DNA of 64,000 bases from Lenzites betulinus (taxonomy: Eukaryota > Basidiomycota > Agaricomycetes > Polyporales > Polyporaceae): contig JABYQU010000051.1 in the NCBI GenBank assembly GCA_022264855.1, positions 186,001-250,000 on the forward strand, given 5' to 3'. How positions within the stretch are numbered: the first letter of the stretch is position 1; the number at the start of each line of letters is the position of its first letter. The notes under the pieces were generated by a model. The model had not been told where the DNA came from. It did not search any database and worked only from the letters and a program-made list of their open reading frames with translations. Positions 11,002-21,113 of the stretch are shown in pieces. The translations under genes and the position numbers were made by a program.

Positions 11002-12958
11002 CTACCGGTCCGACGCAAAGATTTCGTCTACGACGCGCTCGACGAGCTTCGCCTCGCGCACCTCCATGTCCTCCTTCGTGACCGCGCCCTCACCGCTCTG
11101 CGCGCGGTCCACTGCGCGCCGCCATTCCTCCACCTTCTCTGCGAGCACCGCTTCGCGTGCGCGCGCGAGCCGCGCGGTCGTCTGCAGCCCGAGCACCTCG
11201 GCCTCTGAGTCCTCGAGCGGGTGTGCGCGCGCGCAGAGCGCGACGTACGCGGGCCGCAGCCACGCGGGAATGCCGTACTTCTCAGCGAGGAAGACGCGCT
11301 CGACGGGGTCGAGCGGGGGAGAGGCGCTGTCGAGCGCGGCGATCGCGTGCGTGCGCGCTGCGGGGAAGGCGAGGGAGGTCGAGGTGGAAAGTAGCAAGAC
11401 GAGGTTGAGGATGGAGTCGTTCTGCGAGTTGGACGCGCTGTGTGGCGGGCAGCGCTGTCAGTATCGTGCGGGCGAGTGAGGGCGGAGAAGATACATACCC
11501 GTGGTAGAGGAAGTGGAGGAGGCACTCGAATTCGCGCCGCGAGACGTCCGGCAGCCGAATGGCGGTGTCGTCTGTCTTCCCCATGCCTGTCCCGGACAGT
11601 GCACGCTGGAAGAAGTCTTTGAAGAACGTCGAGTCGCGCTCCAGGAAGTACCTGTGCACGCGGAACAAGCAGTTCTCAACCTGCAAAGGCATGAGCGGAA
11701 GCGCAGAGAAGCGTACGCCACTACTTACCCGCAGGATAACCATTTCGTCCTCCATGTAGAACAGCGAGTGTCGCACGGCGGGTTCTTCTAGGGGGGTGCC
11801 ACTTGCCTGCTGGTGTTGCTTGAAAGGAACTTTTGGAGACGACGAGCGCTCCTCTGACAAAGGGGAAGCCGGGCGCGTTTGAGCGAGAGTGGACCCGGGG
11901 CTAAGCGGCACGGGAATTGAGTTGCTATTGAAGCTGTCAGATCTGCGCGGCCGCTCCGAGGTGCGTGGGCGGTACTGCTCATCAGAGCTTTGCGATCGTT
12001 CGTGTCGGTATTGGGGCTCTGAGTCCCCAGACTGAGATAGCGGTTGTGGCTGAGTGTAATCAGGAGGGCCCTGTTGTAGTTGAAGAGCACCATGGCCTGT
12101 GCGAGGGGATTCAGGTTGAAGCGTGATTGGAGAGCTCGATGGCGACGCGATGGGCGAAACGCGCTGCTGACTGCGCGGGGGCCGTTCTGGCGGGAAGAAT
12201 GGGCGCTCGTACTCTGACGCAGATGGAAGGGTGTCTGGGAGCGGAAGTGCGACGAGGGGGCTCTGGCACAGCGGCGACCCCGCGATCCCGCTGTCGGACG
12301 AGATTGCGGCAGACTCCATCAGGCGTCGGTGCGCCACGCTACTACGCTTCACCTTCGATTTCTGCCGGCGCGGGCTTGTTAGTGACCCGCTCTGAATCGG
12401 CATCGCTTGGGCCGGCGGGGGCGAAGGTGTCCGCGGTGGACGATTGTCGCCTGGAGACGAGCGCCATGGCCTATCCTCTGGGTCGCTCTCAGAGTCCACG
12501 CGTGGACTGCGATACTTGCGGTAGGCCGGCTGTGGCGTCCTAGGTTGAGGTGGTGACATGGGGGATGAATGAGGCCTGGACGAGCTACGCCGGCTGGGCG
12601 GAACGTCCTCCGACGGAGTCTCTCGGTAGGAGGGCCGGTCGCCGTGCGTCTCTTCTTTCGCTTCCCGCGCGAGGGCAAGCATGGGCATCAGCGCTCTGCG
12701 CATGGGTGACGGCATCTCCGAGGCGTTTGGGGACGACAGCGTCCAGTTGTCTGGGGTTTGCGATCTCGGGGGGTGTTCAGGAAGCAAGACGGGGCTTGGA
12801 GGAGAGGCCATGCGCGGCGAGGCAGGCGCAGAGGGCGGGTATGAGCGCGAGACCCATGCGCTCTCGCGTTCGCGGCGCATCTGGTGTGCGCTGGGATCGA
12901 CGAGAAACCTGTTGTCGGGGCGCATGCGGTAGGTGATTGGGCGTGAGGACGTCGCCAT
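11002..12958 (-). CDS. BTB/POZ domain protein B
   Basis: A complete paralogue of BTB protein A: exons 12958..11729, 11680..11499 and 11437..11002, 615 residues. The first 410 or so residues are rich in Pro, Ser and Arg (for example TPSPPPAQAMPIQSG) and probably disordered. The BTB fold then begins (LFYMEDEMVILR, then VENCLFRVHRYFLERDSTFFKDFF, FECLLHFLYHG) and is followed by helices ending EVREAKLVERVVDEIF. The first intron is 48 bases, a multiple of three with no stop, so a naive open frame reads straight through it; its position is the same as in BTB A. A longer upstream in-frame extension exists to 13096, but the ATG at 12958 matches the short MA-S start of BTB A. It sits between the two inverted amidase genes. 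Function is unknown. Confidence 0.87.
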
Positions 12959-14022
12959 AGTCGTGCGATGCTGAGACAGGGCCGGTGTCTGCGTCGAAGG
13001 TGGTGTTATGAAGCCCTGCGCGATGGGCTTGGGGTGAGATACGAGGAGTCCACGGTGGGTGCGTACGGTTTTATACGAGGGCCTGGCCAGGGGCACGCGC
13101 CGGGGGCGTGTTCGTGCCGCATCAGAAGCTGGCGCTCAGCCGACGTCCGAGAGGGCACGAGCCTGCGAGTCCAGGGCTCTCATTGTAAGAAGTCTAAGCT
13201 ATGTACAGCTTTGGCCCTTCAGGACCATTGTGGCGACAATGCGCCTCCCTCGGGCCCAGGCGCGGCATTCAGAAGCAGTGGAGGGGTCAGGAGGAAGGGG
13301 GATGAGGAGGAGGCCATCTTGGGCGGCGACCCGCTTTCCACGTGGCGTTGCCGAGTATGCCGAGTGAGTACAACAAGTTCCACAACAAAAGTGCTACCAT
13401 AGCCTAAGCTTTGTCTCCATCCCCAAACAACTCACACTCTTGGACTTGGAGAACAACGATCAGTCGTATTCCTTCAAAGCCTTGAGCTCACTGGCAGGCT
13501 CATGCGCGCCACCGGAACCTACCCTGACGCTCAGCAGCGACGACGGGCATGAAGTTGCCAAACGCCAGGACACCGTGTACTGGCTTCTCCAGCCATGAGT
13601 TGAAGTATACAGTACGGGACACCTGGCATTGGTTCTGGTAACATTTACGGCATAGCTAGTCAGTACAACATGCTTACTGCGCTTTAGATCCACCGCAGGC
13701 TTCTTTTTCTCTAGAGTACACCAGTACACCCAGAAGTTCCATGGCCAGTGAACGAACACATGACAATGCGTAGCTTATGCTTAAGTGGGAACCTGTGCGT
13801 TCTGCTCACACCGCGCCCACAATCTACCACCCTCGAGCCCATCTTAGGGCGAATGCGCCCACATCAATATATTCTCCGCCTCAATTCATATCTCCGGCTC
13901 TCACGGGAACTCCGTAGTCATCCAAGCGATAAGGCTGTGGCATATATGAACACCTCTCGCCCTGGGCCCCGGGGATTTTTCTGGAGGCGATCATCTCGTC
14001 CGCCTAACACCTGACATTGGCC
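12959..14022. other. Divergent intergenic region between BTB B and amidase B
   Basis: About 1.06 kb holding two outward promoters. Open frames here (for example 13460-13759 minus) look random. I see no repeat. Confidence 0.45.
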
Positions 14023-16040
14023 ATGGGCCCACTGAAGATATCACGCGTTAGCTGGCTATCCTGCTTCACTCTGATCCTTGCCCTCGTGCTGGCGGGGTAT
14101 GGATACCAGCAGGAGGTCGCACGCACATCAACCGCAGTTCACCCGTCGTTCCCTGATCTCTACGAGGCGTCGATCGCAGAGCTGCAAGATGGCCTTCAAA
14201 AGGGCCTGTTCACGAGCGTCGACCTCGTCAAGGTTTGCCTCTTGATCAGACAATCCTGTACCTCTCATAGAGCATCATTAATCACAGGCGTACTTGGCAA
14301 GGATCGAGGAAGTCAATCTGCAAGGACCTACGCTGCGTGCTGTGATCGAAACCAACCCGAGCGCCCTAGCTCAGGCTGCAGAACTGGACCGCGAGAGGAA
14401 GACGAGCGGTCCTCGCAGCGCCCTCCATGGCATCCCGATCTTGCTCAAGGACAACATCGCAACTCTGCACAGCGAAGGTGGGTGATCGGGCAATAACTCC
14501 CGAGTCTGCTTGTGTCAATGAGGCTAACGCGGACCGCGCGTCAGGTATGAATACCACCGCGGGTATGTACAACTGATCTGCTGGTGACCCAGGATCTCTG
14601 ATGGGCAGTTCACCCCAGGCTCATTCGCGCTCCTCGGCTCCGTGGTCCCGCGCGACGCGCACGTCGCTGCCAAACTCCGCGCAGCAGGCGCAATCCTCCT
14701 CGGCAAAGCGAACCTCTCCGAGTGGGCGAACTTCCGCGGAGTCGTCCCATCCGGGTTCTCCGGGCGTGGCGGCCAGGCGTCGAGCGCGTACGTCCCGCTG
14801 GGAGACCCCTCCGGATCGAGCTCTGGCAGTGGAATTGGAAGCTCGATTGGCCTTGCGGCGGCTGCGCTGGGGTCCGAGACAGACGGGTCGATCGTGTCCC
14901 CGAGCAGCGTGAACAACTTGGTGGGCATCAAGCCTAGCGTAGGGCTGACGTCGCGTGATGGAGGTACGCCTCGGTGTCCGCTGAGCTTCCACGTGAAGAC
15001 GTCACGTTGAGCCATTTCATGCAGTGATACCGATATCCGAGCACCAGGACACTGTAGGACCCATGGCGCGCTCTGTCGCAGACGCTGCAGCGATCCTGTC
15101 TATCATCGCCGGCCGTGACCCGCGCGACAACTTCACGCTCGCGCAGCCCGCGGTCGTTCCCGACTACACACGCGCACTCAACGCGCAAGCGCTGCATGGC
15201 GCGCGACTTGGGGTGCCGCGCCAGTTCGTCGCGCTCCTAGATGACGTGCGCATCGCGGCATTCAACGCGTCGCTGGAGACACTGCGGGCGCATGGGGCGA
15301 CAATCGTGGACCCGGCTGATTTCCCGGACTCGGAGGAGCTGTTGGCATCGAACAACGAGACGATCGTGCTCAACACCGACTTCAAGGCGAGTGGGTTTAT
15401 GACGAAGTCGTGGTGTTCAAAAAGCTGACGGAGGATTGATAGGTTGACGTTGAGAAGTACATCTCGGGCCTGCTCGAAGTTCCTACCGGCGTGAAGAACC
15501 TCGCTGACTTGATCGCGTTCAACACCGCGCACGCCGACGAGGAACTCGTGCCACCCTTCTGGACAGACCAATCCCAGTGCGTCCCTCCTTTGCTCGTATG
15601 CCTATTTGACTGACACGCGAGTCAGATTCATCGCGGCGGAGAACACGACAGTCGACCAAGCCTTCTTCGACGCCCTCGCCGCAGACAAGGACCTCGGCGT
15701 CACACGCGGGATCGACGGCGCGCTCGCCGCCTTCAAGCTCGACGCGCTCCTGCTCCCCACCGACATCGCCTCCACGCCGCCCGCGATCGCCGGCTTCCCC
15801 ATCGTCACCGTCCCCCTGGGCTTCCTCCCGGCGGACACCCCGCTCTCGCCCGCGCAGCCTACGCGCGAGAGCGGGCCGAACATGCCGTTCGGACTGGCGT
15901 TCCTCGGGACGGCGTTCAGCGAGTTCAAGCTCATTTCGTTCGCGTTCGCGTATGAACAGGCGACGCACACGCGCCTGAAGGTCCGTGCGTTCCCCGCTGC
16001 GATCCCGAAGACGCAGCTGGCAGATGTCGTAGGCAAGTGA
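14023..16040 (+). CDS. Amidase B (amidase-signature serine hydrolase)
   Basis: Inverted paralogue of amidase A. Exons 14023..14232, 14288..14477, 14545..14562, 14619..14963, 15025..15386, 15443..15576 and 15626..16040 give 557 residues. All exon lengths after the first (190, 18, 345, 362, 134, 415) equal those of amidase A. The catalytic elements are ILLKDNIATLH (Lys), GDPSGSSSGSGIG (cis-Ser) and ETDGSIVSPSS (nucleophile). The N-terminus has a hydrophobic stretch (WLSCFTLILALVLAGYG) like a signal peptide. The fifth intron again has a GC donor (AAG|gcgagt). The start is the ATG at 14023; six bases upstream only a TTG is available. Sequence differs mostly at third positions and near the N-terminus, so both copies look functional. 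Confidence 0.92.
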
Positions 16041-16409
16041 ACGGCTGGCATAGTGACGACGTGCGAGCGGAGAGGCTGTAGGAGTGGTTGGCGTGTATCG
16101 CGCTGCTTGCTTACCTGGAATCAGAATTTGAGTGCATGGGCTGAGCGTCTCAGTGAGGGCGCCCAGGTAGCTCGGATGCGGAAGGTATGTCATTACACGG
16201 GAGTCGGGTCTGACATTTGCTAGTACAAGTCCATGAGCAGACCATAATAACCGTGGGGTCATGAGAGTAATGGATACAAGTGAGGGGATAGTGTAATGGG
16301 CACAAGAGATTTTGGGGGCGTGCGTGACTAAAACCTCCGAAGTTAGCGCTTGTAGAACAGCGAAGACGACGAGAGATTGCATACAGGGTCGTGAGATTCT
16401 ATAGGACGG
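16041..16409. other. Intergenic region
   Basis: The 3' region shared by amidase B and the small secreted peptide gene, which converge. Nothing further is recognised. Confidence 0.4.
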
Positions 16410-16598
16410 TCATGGGTGTGGTCGTGCGCGTCGTGCGTATGCATGTGGTGACGGGGTCACCGGTGTCGAGTCGACTATGAGTGGTCGTAGATGTGACTTG
16501 AGGTCGGCGGTGGACATCCCTTCTAGGGGGAGTGCTTGCACGCCCGCCACTGCGATGGCGAGCAGGGCGCCGAGTATCGTGTATATGTGTAGCTGCAT
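16410..16598 (-). CDS. Putative small secreted peptide (62 residues)
   Basis: A single-exon frame of 62 residues with a clear signal peptide (MQLHIYTILGALLAIAVAG, likely cleaved after VQA) and a short mature part. The mature part starts LPLEGMSTADLKSHL and ends in a basic stretch with an Arg-Arg pair (YARRARPHP). A TATA-like box lies 40 bases upstream of the ATG. There are no cysteines in the mature part. I recognise no family. It could be a processed peptide, or a longer gene whose 3' exon I have not found. The signal peptide and the TATA box are the only support. Confidence 0.4.
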   Translation of the reverse strand: MQLHIYTILGALLAIAVAGVQALPLEGMSTADLKSHLRPLIVDSTPVTPSPHAYARRARPHP

Positions 16599-16637
16599 GC
16601 TTCTGGGTTGGAGGGGTGGGTCGGATTCAGAATGCGG

Positions 16638-16644
16638 ATTTATA
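16638..16644 (-). promoter_or_regulatory. TATA-like box of the small secreted peptide gene
   Basis: On the minus strand the sequence TATAAAT stands 40 bases before the ATG at 16598, which would imply a very short 5' leader. Confidence 0.4.
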
Positions 16645-17976
16645 TGGCAGCGTTGAGGCTATGCGTGGCTAGGGTCAATGCGGTGAGCGCCAGTGCAAAC
16701 GCGAATTCGCGTCGCGCTTACCGACTGCGCAGGGCTGCTCGGGGAGGAACACGTCTTGGTGTGTGTTGGAGGGCGTGCCGGTACCTGTGTCCTATATGTA
16801 CTATCCCCCTAGGGGTTCACAGCTGGCACGATTCCATCCCCCAGCGTCATCAGCCCGGGAATGCAGCGACTGGTGAGGTCCACGAGCCTACCTCCGATTG
16901 GGCCAGCCGGTCGCATGACGGAATTAGACACGTCTATACTGCGAGGATGATCTCACGCGTGCCCGGCGCAAGGCGTACCGCGTATAACAAATACCATGCA
17001 GCTTTGCTTGTCGTCGTCAAAGACGGGCGCGCCCGAGCGCTACGGCGATATAATGGACATGGGGGCGGAAGCCCGTGGCAGCGTGGGCGGAGCGCCCAGC
17101 CTCAGGGAGAAACGGAATGATCGGATGTGGGGTGGAGAATGAAAACAACGCCTGCTATTACCACGCAACGTCGTAACGTACGTGCCTACTCTCGTCGGGG
17201 CTGCCTCGTTGTGTCGAAGGAGCGAGCATTGAATACTGAACGGTGCTTACTTGCGTCGCGGCGGGTAATATGAGACATTGCCACGTGTTTGCCACGTTGT
17301 GGCTGTGTATATTCGTGCGTGGCGGCGGGCGCCTCCTCGATTTCGTTTGAATCTGAACCGGTCGCCCAGAAGCTGTCCACTCTTTCTCTCTAAAACTCAT
17401 ACTGGGTGCACCAATAATCAGGTAGGTCTAAAGGCGAGATGCTTGTAGTGAATTATATCCCTAATGTCACTCAGGCTACAGACAGGCAGCTACTAAAACC
17501 GCACAAAGTCTCAGGTGTTCCGAATCCGGAGACGCGGTTCTCCTATTCAACGAGTTTCGCCCGGAATATATCCTGCGGGGGGTAATGCACGCCAATTTGT
17601 GGACCCTAAGATGCCAGGTATACAAGATGTCAGTGAAATCAACCTGAAGCGCCATTGGAACCCTCGGAATGTGACAATTACTGCAATCGACTCCGCCCTA
17701 AATCCAGCGCTTCACCCTGTGTCAACTAGTCACGCGTCGTCGGAGGTGTGCGGCCCCCTCACGGTCAGAGGATAGATCGGTAACAAACAGAACTCGAGAG
17801 CTCTGCGAGATCTCTCTCTCTCCCTGACCGCAATCTCTTTGAGCCCGTAGATACTCTCCGTCTCCCATCTTTCTCAAAGACAATCGCAAGAACGAAGTCT
17901 GAAGGTCATTCGTGCGATTCTGTTCTCATCATATACTCCTTTGATCTCACCTCATCTCAAAGCCCGATCCTCCTCG
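16645..17976. other. Intergenic region upstream of KL1
   Basis: About 1.3 kb. A CT-rich tract near 17805-17830 is a common core-promoter feature of fungal genes and probably belongs to KL1. No gene is recognised. Confidence 0.45.
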
Positions 17977-20019
17977 ATGGCTGAGACTGACTCGGAAGGT
18001 CGTACCCGTTTCACTCGCATGCGGGTTTTGCGAGATCCAAATGGCCCCATCCTGCACCAAGACAAGGGCCCGGTCGGACTCCGCGCCCCCAACGGCTTCA
18101 TCTGGGGTCACACTCTCGGCGAATTCTTCTACATTGCGCGTGTCCCGAGTATGGACAGCTACGTTACTACCTGGTCGCGCAGCATGCTCAAAGAGTTTGG
18201 AGAGAACTACGACGAGATCGAGGCCGTGACGTGGAAGCTCCCGCTCGACCCTCCACGTGTTCGCCGCCCTTGGCCCGTGCTCATCCTCCCGCCAGACCAT
18301 CCCGCCCAGCCCGATCCGCCGCTTGGTACGATCGATACGGGCTGCGAATGGGAGCACTCGGACCTCATGTGCTACACCGTCCGCGTGGATGACTCCGGTT
18401 GTTACGACGATGTCAAGCAGGCGTATACGCCCTCACGCCTCTTGCCGCGGCCCTGCCCCGCAGATGCGTCCAAGTCGTGCACGGGTAGGCTCATGTTCAA
18501 TCATGGCACCGAAGCCGTCTTGGATGCACATGGCAACCCGTACCACCTCGTCTGGTGTCCTCACTTCAGGGCGAAGTTCAACGATCGGGCGAGTCTACCA
18601 GATCAGGATCAGGTTATCTCCCATGCAGCCGAGCGGATATGCTCTGAGCGAGCTGAGCGAGTGTTGATAGACATCGATGGCTTGTGTCTAGTGGATCGGC
18701 CACAGTCCCCGCGGGATGGGAACCCTTCAGCAGCCCCGATAAGCGATGCTTCAGGCGAGACAATTCCCGCCCCAAACGTTCCCGCCACTCTCCTTGAAGA
18801 AGCCACTGTTGAAGATAATGTGTCTGATAATCACGTTATTCAGCACGACTCGAATGAAGTGCCCGATGCCTCGAACATGGACCAAGGACCATCGGCGGGC
18901 GTGCAGGCTTCCGTATCCCAGGACCAACACCAGGAAAATATGGCTCAGCAGGACGATGCTACAACAGCGAACAGGTTCTCCGTAAAGGATCTCCCCAAAC
19001 TGGAGGAATTTATTCCAGATGGGCTACTTCCCGACGTCCTACTCGTACACGATCCCGACCGCACCACGGGGCACGATCAAGCGATAGATCAACCTGTCAC
19101 GTACAAGCGGGTCGTGTACAAACGTCCACGCGACACCAGGCCTACTCTCGTACACACCGACAAGCCTCGCATCGGGCATCTCCATCTGCGCTCGGACAAC
19201 CGCCTCGGCGAGGGGCACCATTCCCACGTCTATCGTGTGCCCCTCACGCTGCCCGAGCCGCTGTCCGCGCATTCGCACACGGGGCAGGTCACTGTGGCTG
19301 CGAAGCTTGCGATCGGGGAATGCACCGCGCACTTTCTGCTGCACAACGAAGCTCGCGTGTATGAGCAGTTCCCGCAGCAGGCCCAGCAGGAGTACTGCGG
19401 GTTCAACATCGTGCCCCCGTGCCGCTTTCCCGTCCCCGTAGGCCCGATCGTGCCCAAGTACTACGGGTTCTACCTGCCCTTCGATGAGGACGGGGATACC
19501 TGGGACATTACAGCCGAGGAGGCGCGCGAGGTTCACCAAGAATGCACCGAGGATGAGCCGTGCGAGCTGGACTGGCCGTCCCCCATTTTGCTCATGGAGG
19601 AGTGCGGCGAGCCCGTGCAGCCGGAGAAGTTTACCATCGACCAACGGTATGCCTCCTACTCTTCCTATGCCGCGTTGGCGCCGCTGACCGGCACTCCCCG
19701 GGACATTCTCAGGACGGAATGCTTCTCACTCGTGCTCCGCCTACACGCGTTGAACATAACGCAACGCTCATTCTACGTGCGCAACATCATGATCCAGCCC
19801 GGCCCACTCAGTGCCCCGCCCGCGAAGCGCACGTACGAGCACCCGAGCTTTCGCATTATCGACTTTGGGCGCGGGCACTCCCTGAAGCAGGTTCTTGCCG
19901 TAGTGCGCAAGCGGGGCAAGACCACGCGTGCGAAGGTGGAGAGCAACTTTCGGTTGGAGATGCACCATGAGGAGAGGAAGGCGCGCGAGGAACTGCTGAT
20001 CGAGCCGTGCGAGTTCTGA
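17977..20019 (+). CDS. Kinase-like protein KL1 (FunK1-type fold, catalytic-loop Asp replaced by Ser)
   Basis: Exons 17977..19646 and 19713..20019 give 658 residues. Residues about 20-125 form an N-terminal module shared with KL2 (GFIWGHTLGEFFYIARVPS, TWSRSMLKEFGENY, RVRRPWPVLILP). A low-complexity linker follows. The kinase-like part starts near residue 334 (FSVKDLPKLEEFIPDGLLPD). It has a Gly-rich loop (LGEGHHSHVYRVPL), the VAIK-type Lys443 in VTVAAKLA, a helix-C Glu458 in HNEARVY, a hinge-like WPSPILLMEECG, and then the catalytic loop ITQRSFYVRNIM, in which the HRD Asp is Ser576. The DFG Asp607 is kept (IIDFGRG). The 66-base intron is a multiple of three and stopless, so an open frame reads through it; KL2 has a 56-base intron at the same point. 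Catalysis is doubtful; nucleotide binding is possible. Function is unknown. Confidence 0.85.
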   Translation: MAETDSEGRTRFTRMRVLRDPNGPILHQDKGPVGLRAPNGFIWGHTLGEFFYIARVPSMDSYVTTWSRSMLKEFGENYDEIEAVTWKLPLDPPRVRRPWPVLILPPDHPAQPDPPLGTIDTGCEWEHSDLMCYTVRVDDSGCYDDVKQAYTPSRLLPRPCPADASKSCTGRLMFNHGTEAVLDAHGNPYHLVWCPHFRAKFNDRASLPDQDQVISHAAERICSERAERVLIDIDGLCLVDRPQSPRDGNPSAAPISDASGETIPAPNVPATLLEEATVEDNVSDNHVIQHDSNEVPDASNMDQGPSAGVQASVSQDQHQENMAQQDDATTANRFSVKDLPKLEEFIPDGLLPDVLLVHDPDRTTGHDQAIDQPVTYKRVVYKRPRDTRPTLVHTDKPRIGHLHLRSDNRLGEGHHSHVYRVPLTLPEPLSAHSHTGQVTVAAKLAIGECTAHFLLHNEARVYEQFPQQAQQEYCGFNIVPPCRFPVPVGPIVPKYYGFYLPFDEDGDTWDITAEEAREVHQECTEDEPCELDWPSPILLMEECGEPVQPEKFTIDQRYASYSSYAALAPLTGTPRDILRTECFSLVLRLHALNITQRSFYVRNIMIQPGPLSAPPAKRTYEHPSFRIIDFGRGHSLKQVLAVVRKRGKTTRAKVESNFRLEMHHEERKAREELLIEPCEF

Positions 20020-20507
20020 GATGTGAGCGGTGGACCTGACGTGTGTCAGGATAGTGGGTGAAGAAGGCAGACGACAAGTATCGTGGCAGCTTCGTCGTGC
20101 GGATATAGGGATTGGTCTATGCTCCCGGAGCAGTCGCTCCCAATGAAGTTGAAATCGTGAGCCGAATGTTGCAGTAGTATCTGTGTGTTCATGTATCAAA
20201 ATAACCTCCGAAAGTATCATCAGTACAGTGTCTTTTCCCTCGAGCTGATGTCATATACTCCCGGTGCTATTAGCTTCATGGATAGACGTCTAAAGACGTC
20301 CAGTAGACAGTGAAAGAATGACGTCAACAACCTATCAAGGGACAAACCATATACGCCCGCGGCGCAAGGGGGGACTCCACTGCGCATCCACGATTGTGCT
20401 TGGGACCTTGTCTTGGCATACATAGACAATCGCTATAAATCCGCAAGGCTTAGGTTCGCCCTAGAAAACGGCTCCCCCACAACTAGCCACAACTACGACA
20501 GGACATC
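20020..20507. other. Intergenic region
   Basis: The 3' end of KL1 and the promoter of the 93-residue protein, with the TATA box listed separately. No gene is seen. Confidence 0.45.
20434..20440 (+). promoter_or_regulatory. TATA box of the 93-residue protein gene
   Basis: TATAAAT stands 68 bases before the ATG at 20508, a normal distance for a fungal TATA promoter. Confidence 0.5.
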
Positions 20508-20911
20508 ATGACTGAGTCTAGGGAAAATAACAATGGCAAGTCGTCGGGGGGATTCTTCGGTAACCTGAGCGACAAGGTACGTCTGAGTCCTACCGCAGAG
20601 GGACCGTCAAGATGGAACTGAGATGGCATACGCCGAACACCCCAGATGAACGAGATGGCTGGGGGCGGCACGTCGAGTGAGGCCAAGGAGGATAAACTTG
20701 ACAAGAGTAGGTGCTCCGTCACATACCTCCTAGCTCAGATGAGTAAACTGGGGTTGCAGCAATCGATTGGGTGCAAGAGCACCTCCTCGGGCAGGGAGAG
20801 CAGAATAACGAGAGCGCGTCGGAGCAGTTCAAGGATGAGCAGATCAGCGACTTCCTACGGCGGGGGTACAAGAACACCACCGGCTCGGAATTCTTCGTGA
20901 AAGACAAGTAG
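20508..20911 (+). CDS. Small hydrophilic protein, 93 residues
   Basis: Exons 20508..20576, 20646..20706 and 20760..20911 splice in frame to 93 residues. The protein is very hydrophilic, with a Gly/Ser/Asn-rich start (NNNGKSSGGFFGNLSDK) and then EDKLDKTIDWVQEHLLGQG, NESASEQFKDEQISDFLR and a lysine-rich end (FFVKDK). The pattern 'LDK..D.VQE..LG.G.Q..ESA.EQ.KDEQISD' is one I know from small uncharacterised proteins in many fungi, often thought to be stress-related. No catalytic motif, signal peptide or membrane segment is present. A TATA box lies 68 bases upstream of the ATG. Confidence 0.75.
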
Positions 20912-21113
20912 GCACAGAGCGGAAGCGGAATGTACTAGTACCTTGCAGATGTGTATACGGACTCGATTACGAGCTCGGGCATGGACAGTAGCTAGCTAGC
21001 CAGATGGCAAGTTGATGCGAATCAGTTGTTACAACACAAAAAGTACACTTCGTGGGCCGCCTCCCACATATGTCACCTTTGGTGCGCTTCGCCGAGGTGC
21101 CCCGGGCCCCCGC

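Noticed and set aside
13460..13759. Minus-strand frame in the BTB B / amidase B intergenic region
   Set aside because: Although 99 codons long, it shows no signal peptide, domain or codon bias, and it lies in a divergent promoter region.
15519..16382. Long minus-strand frame of 287 codons
   Set aside because: Antisense shadow of amidase B exons running into intergenic sequence; Arg-rich with no family resemblance.
17805..17830. CT-rich repeat as a microsatellite feature
   Set aside because: Pyrimidine tracts upstream of genes are usual in fungal core promoters; it is short and imperfect.
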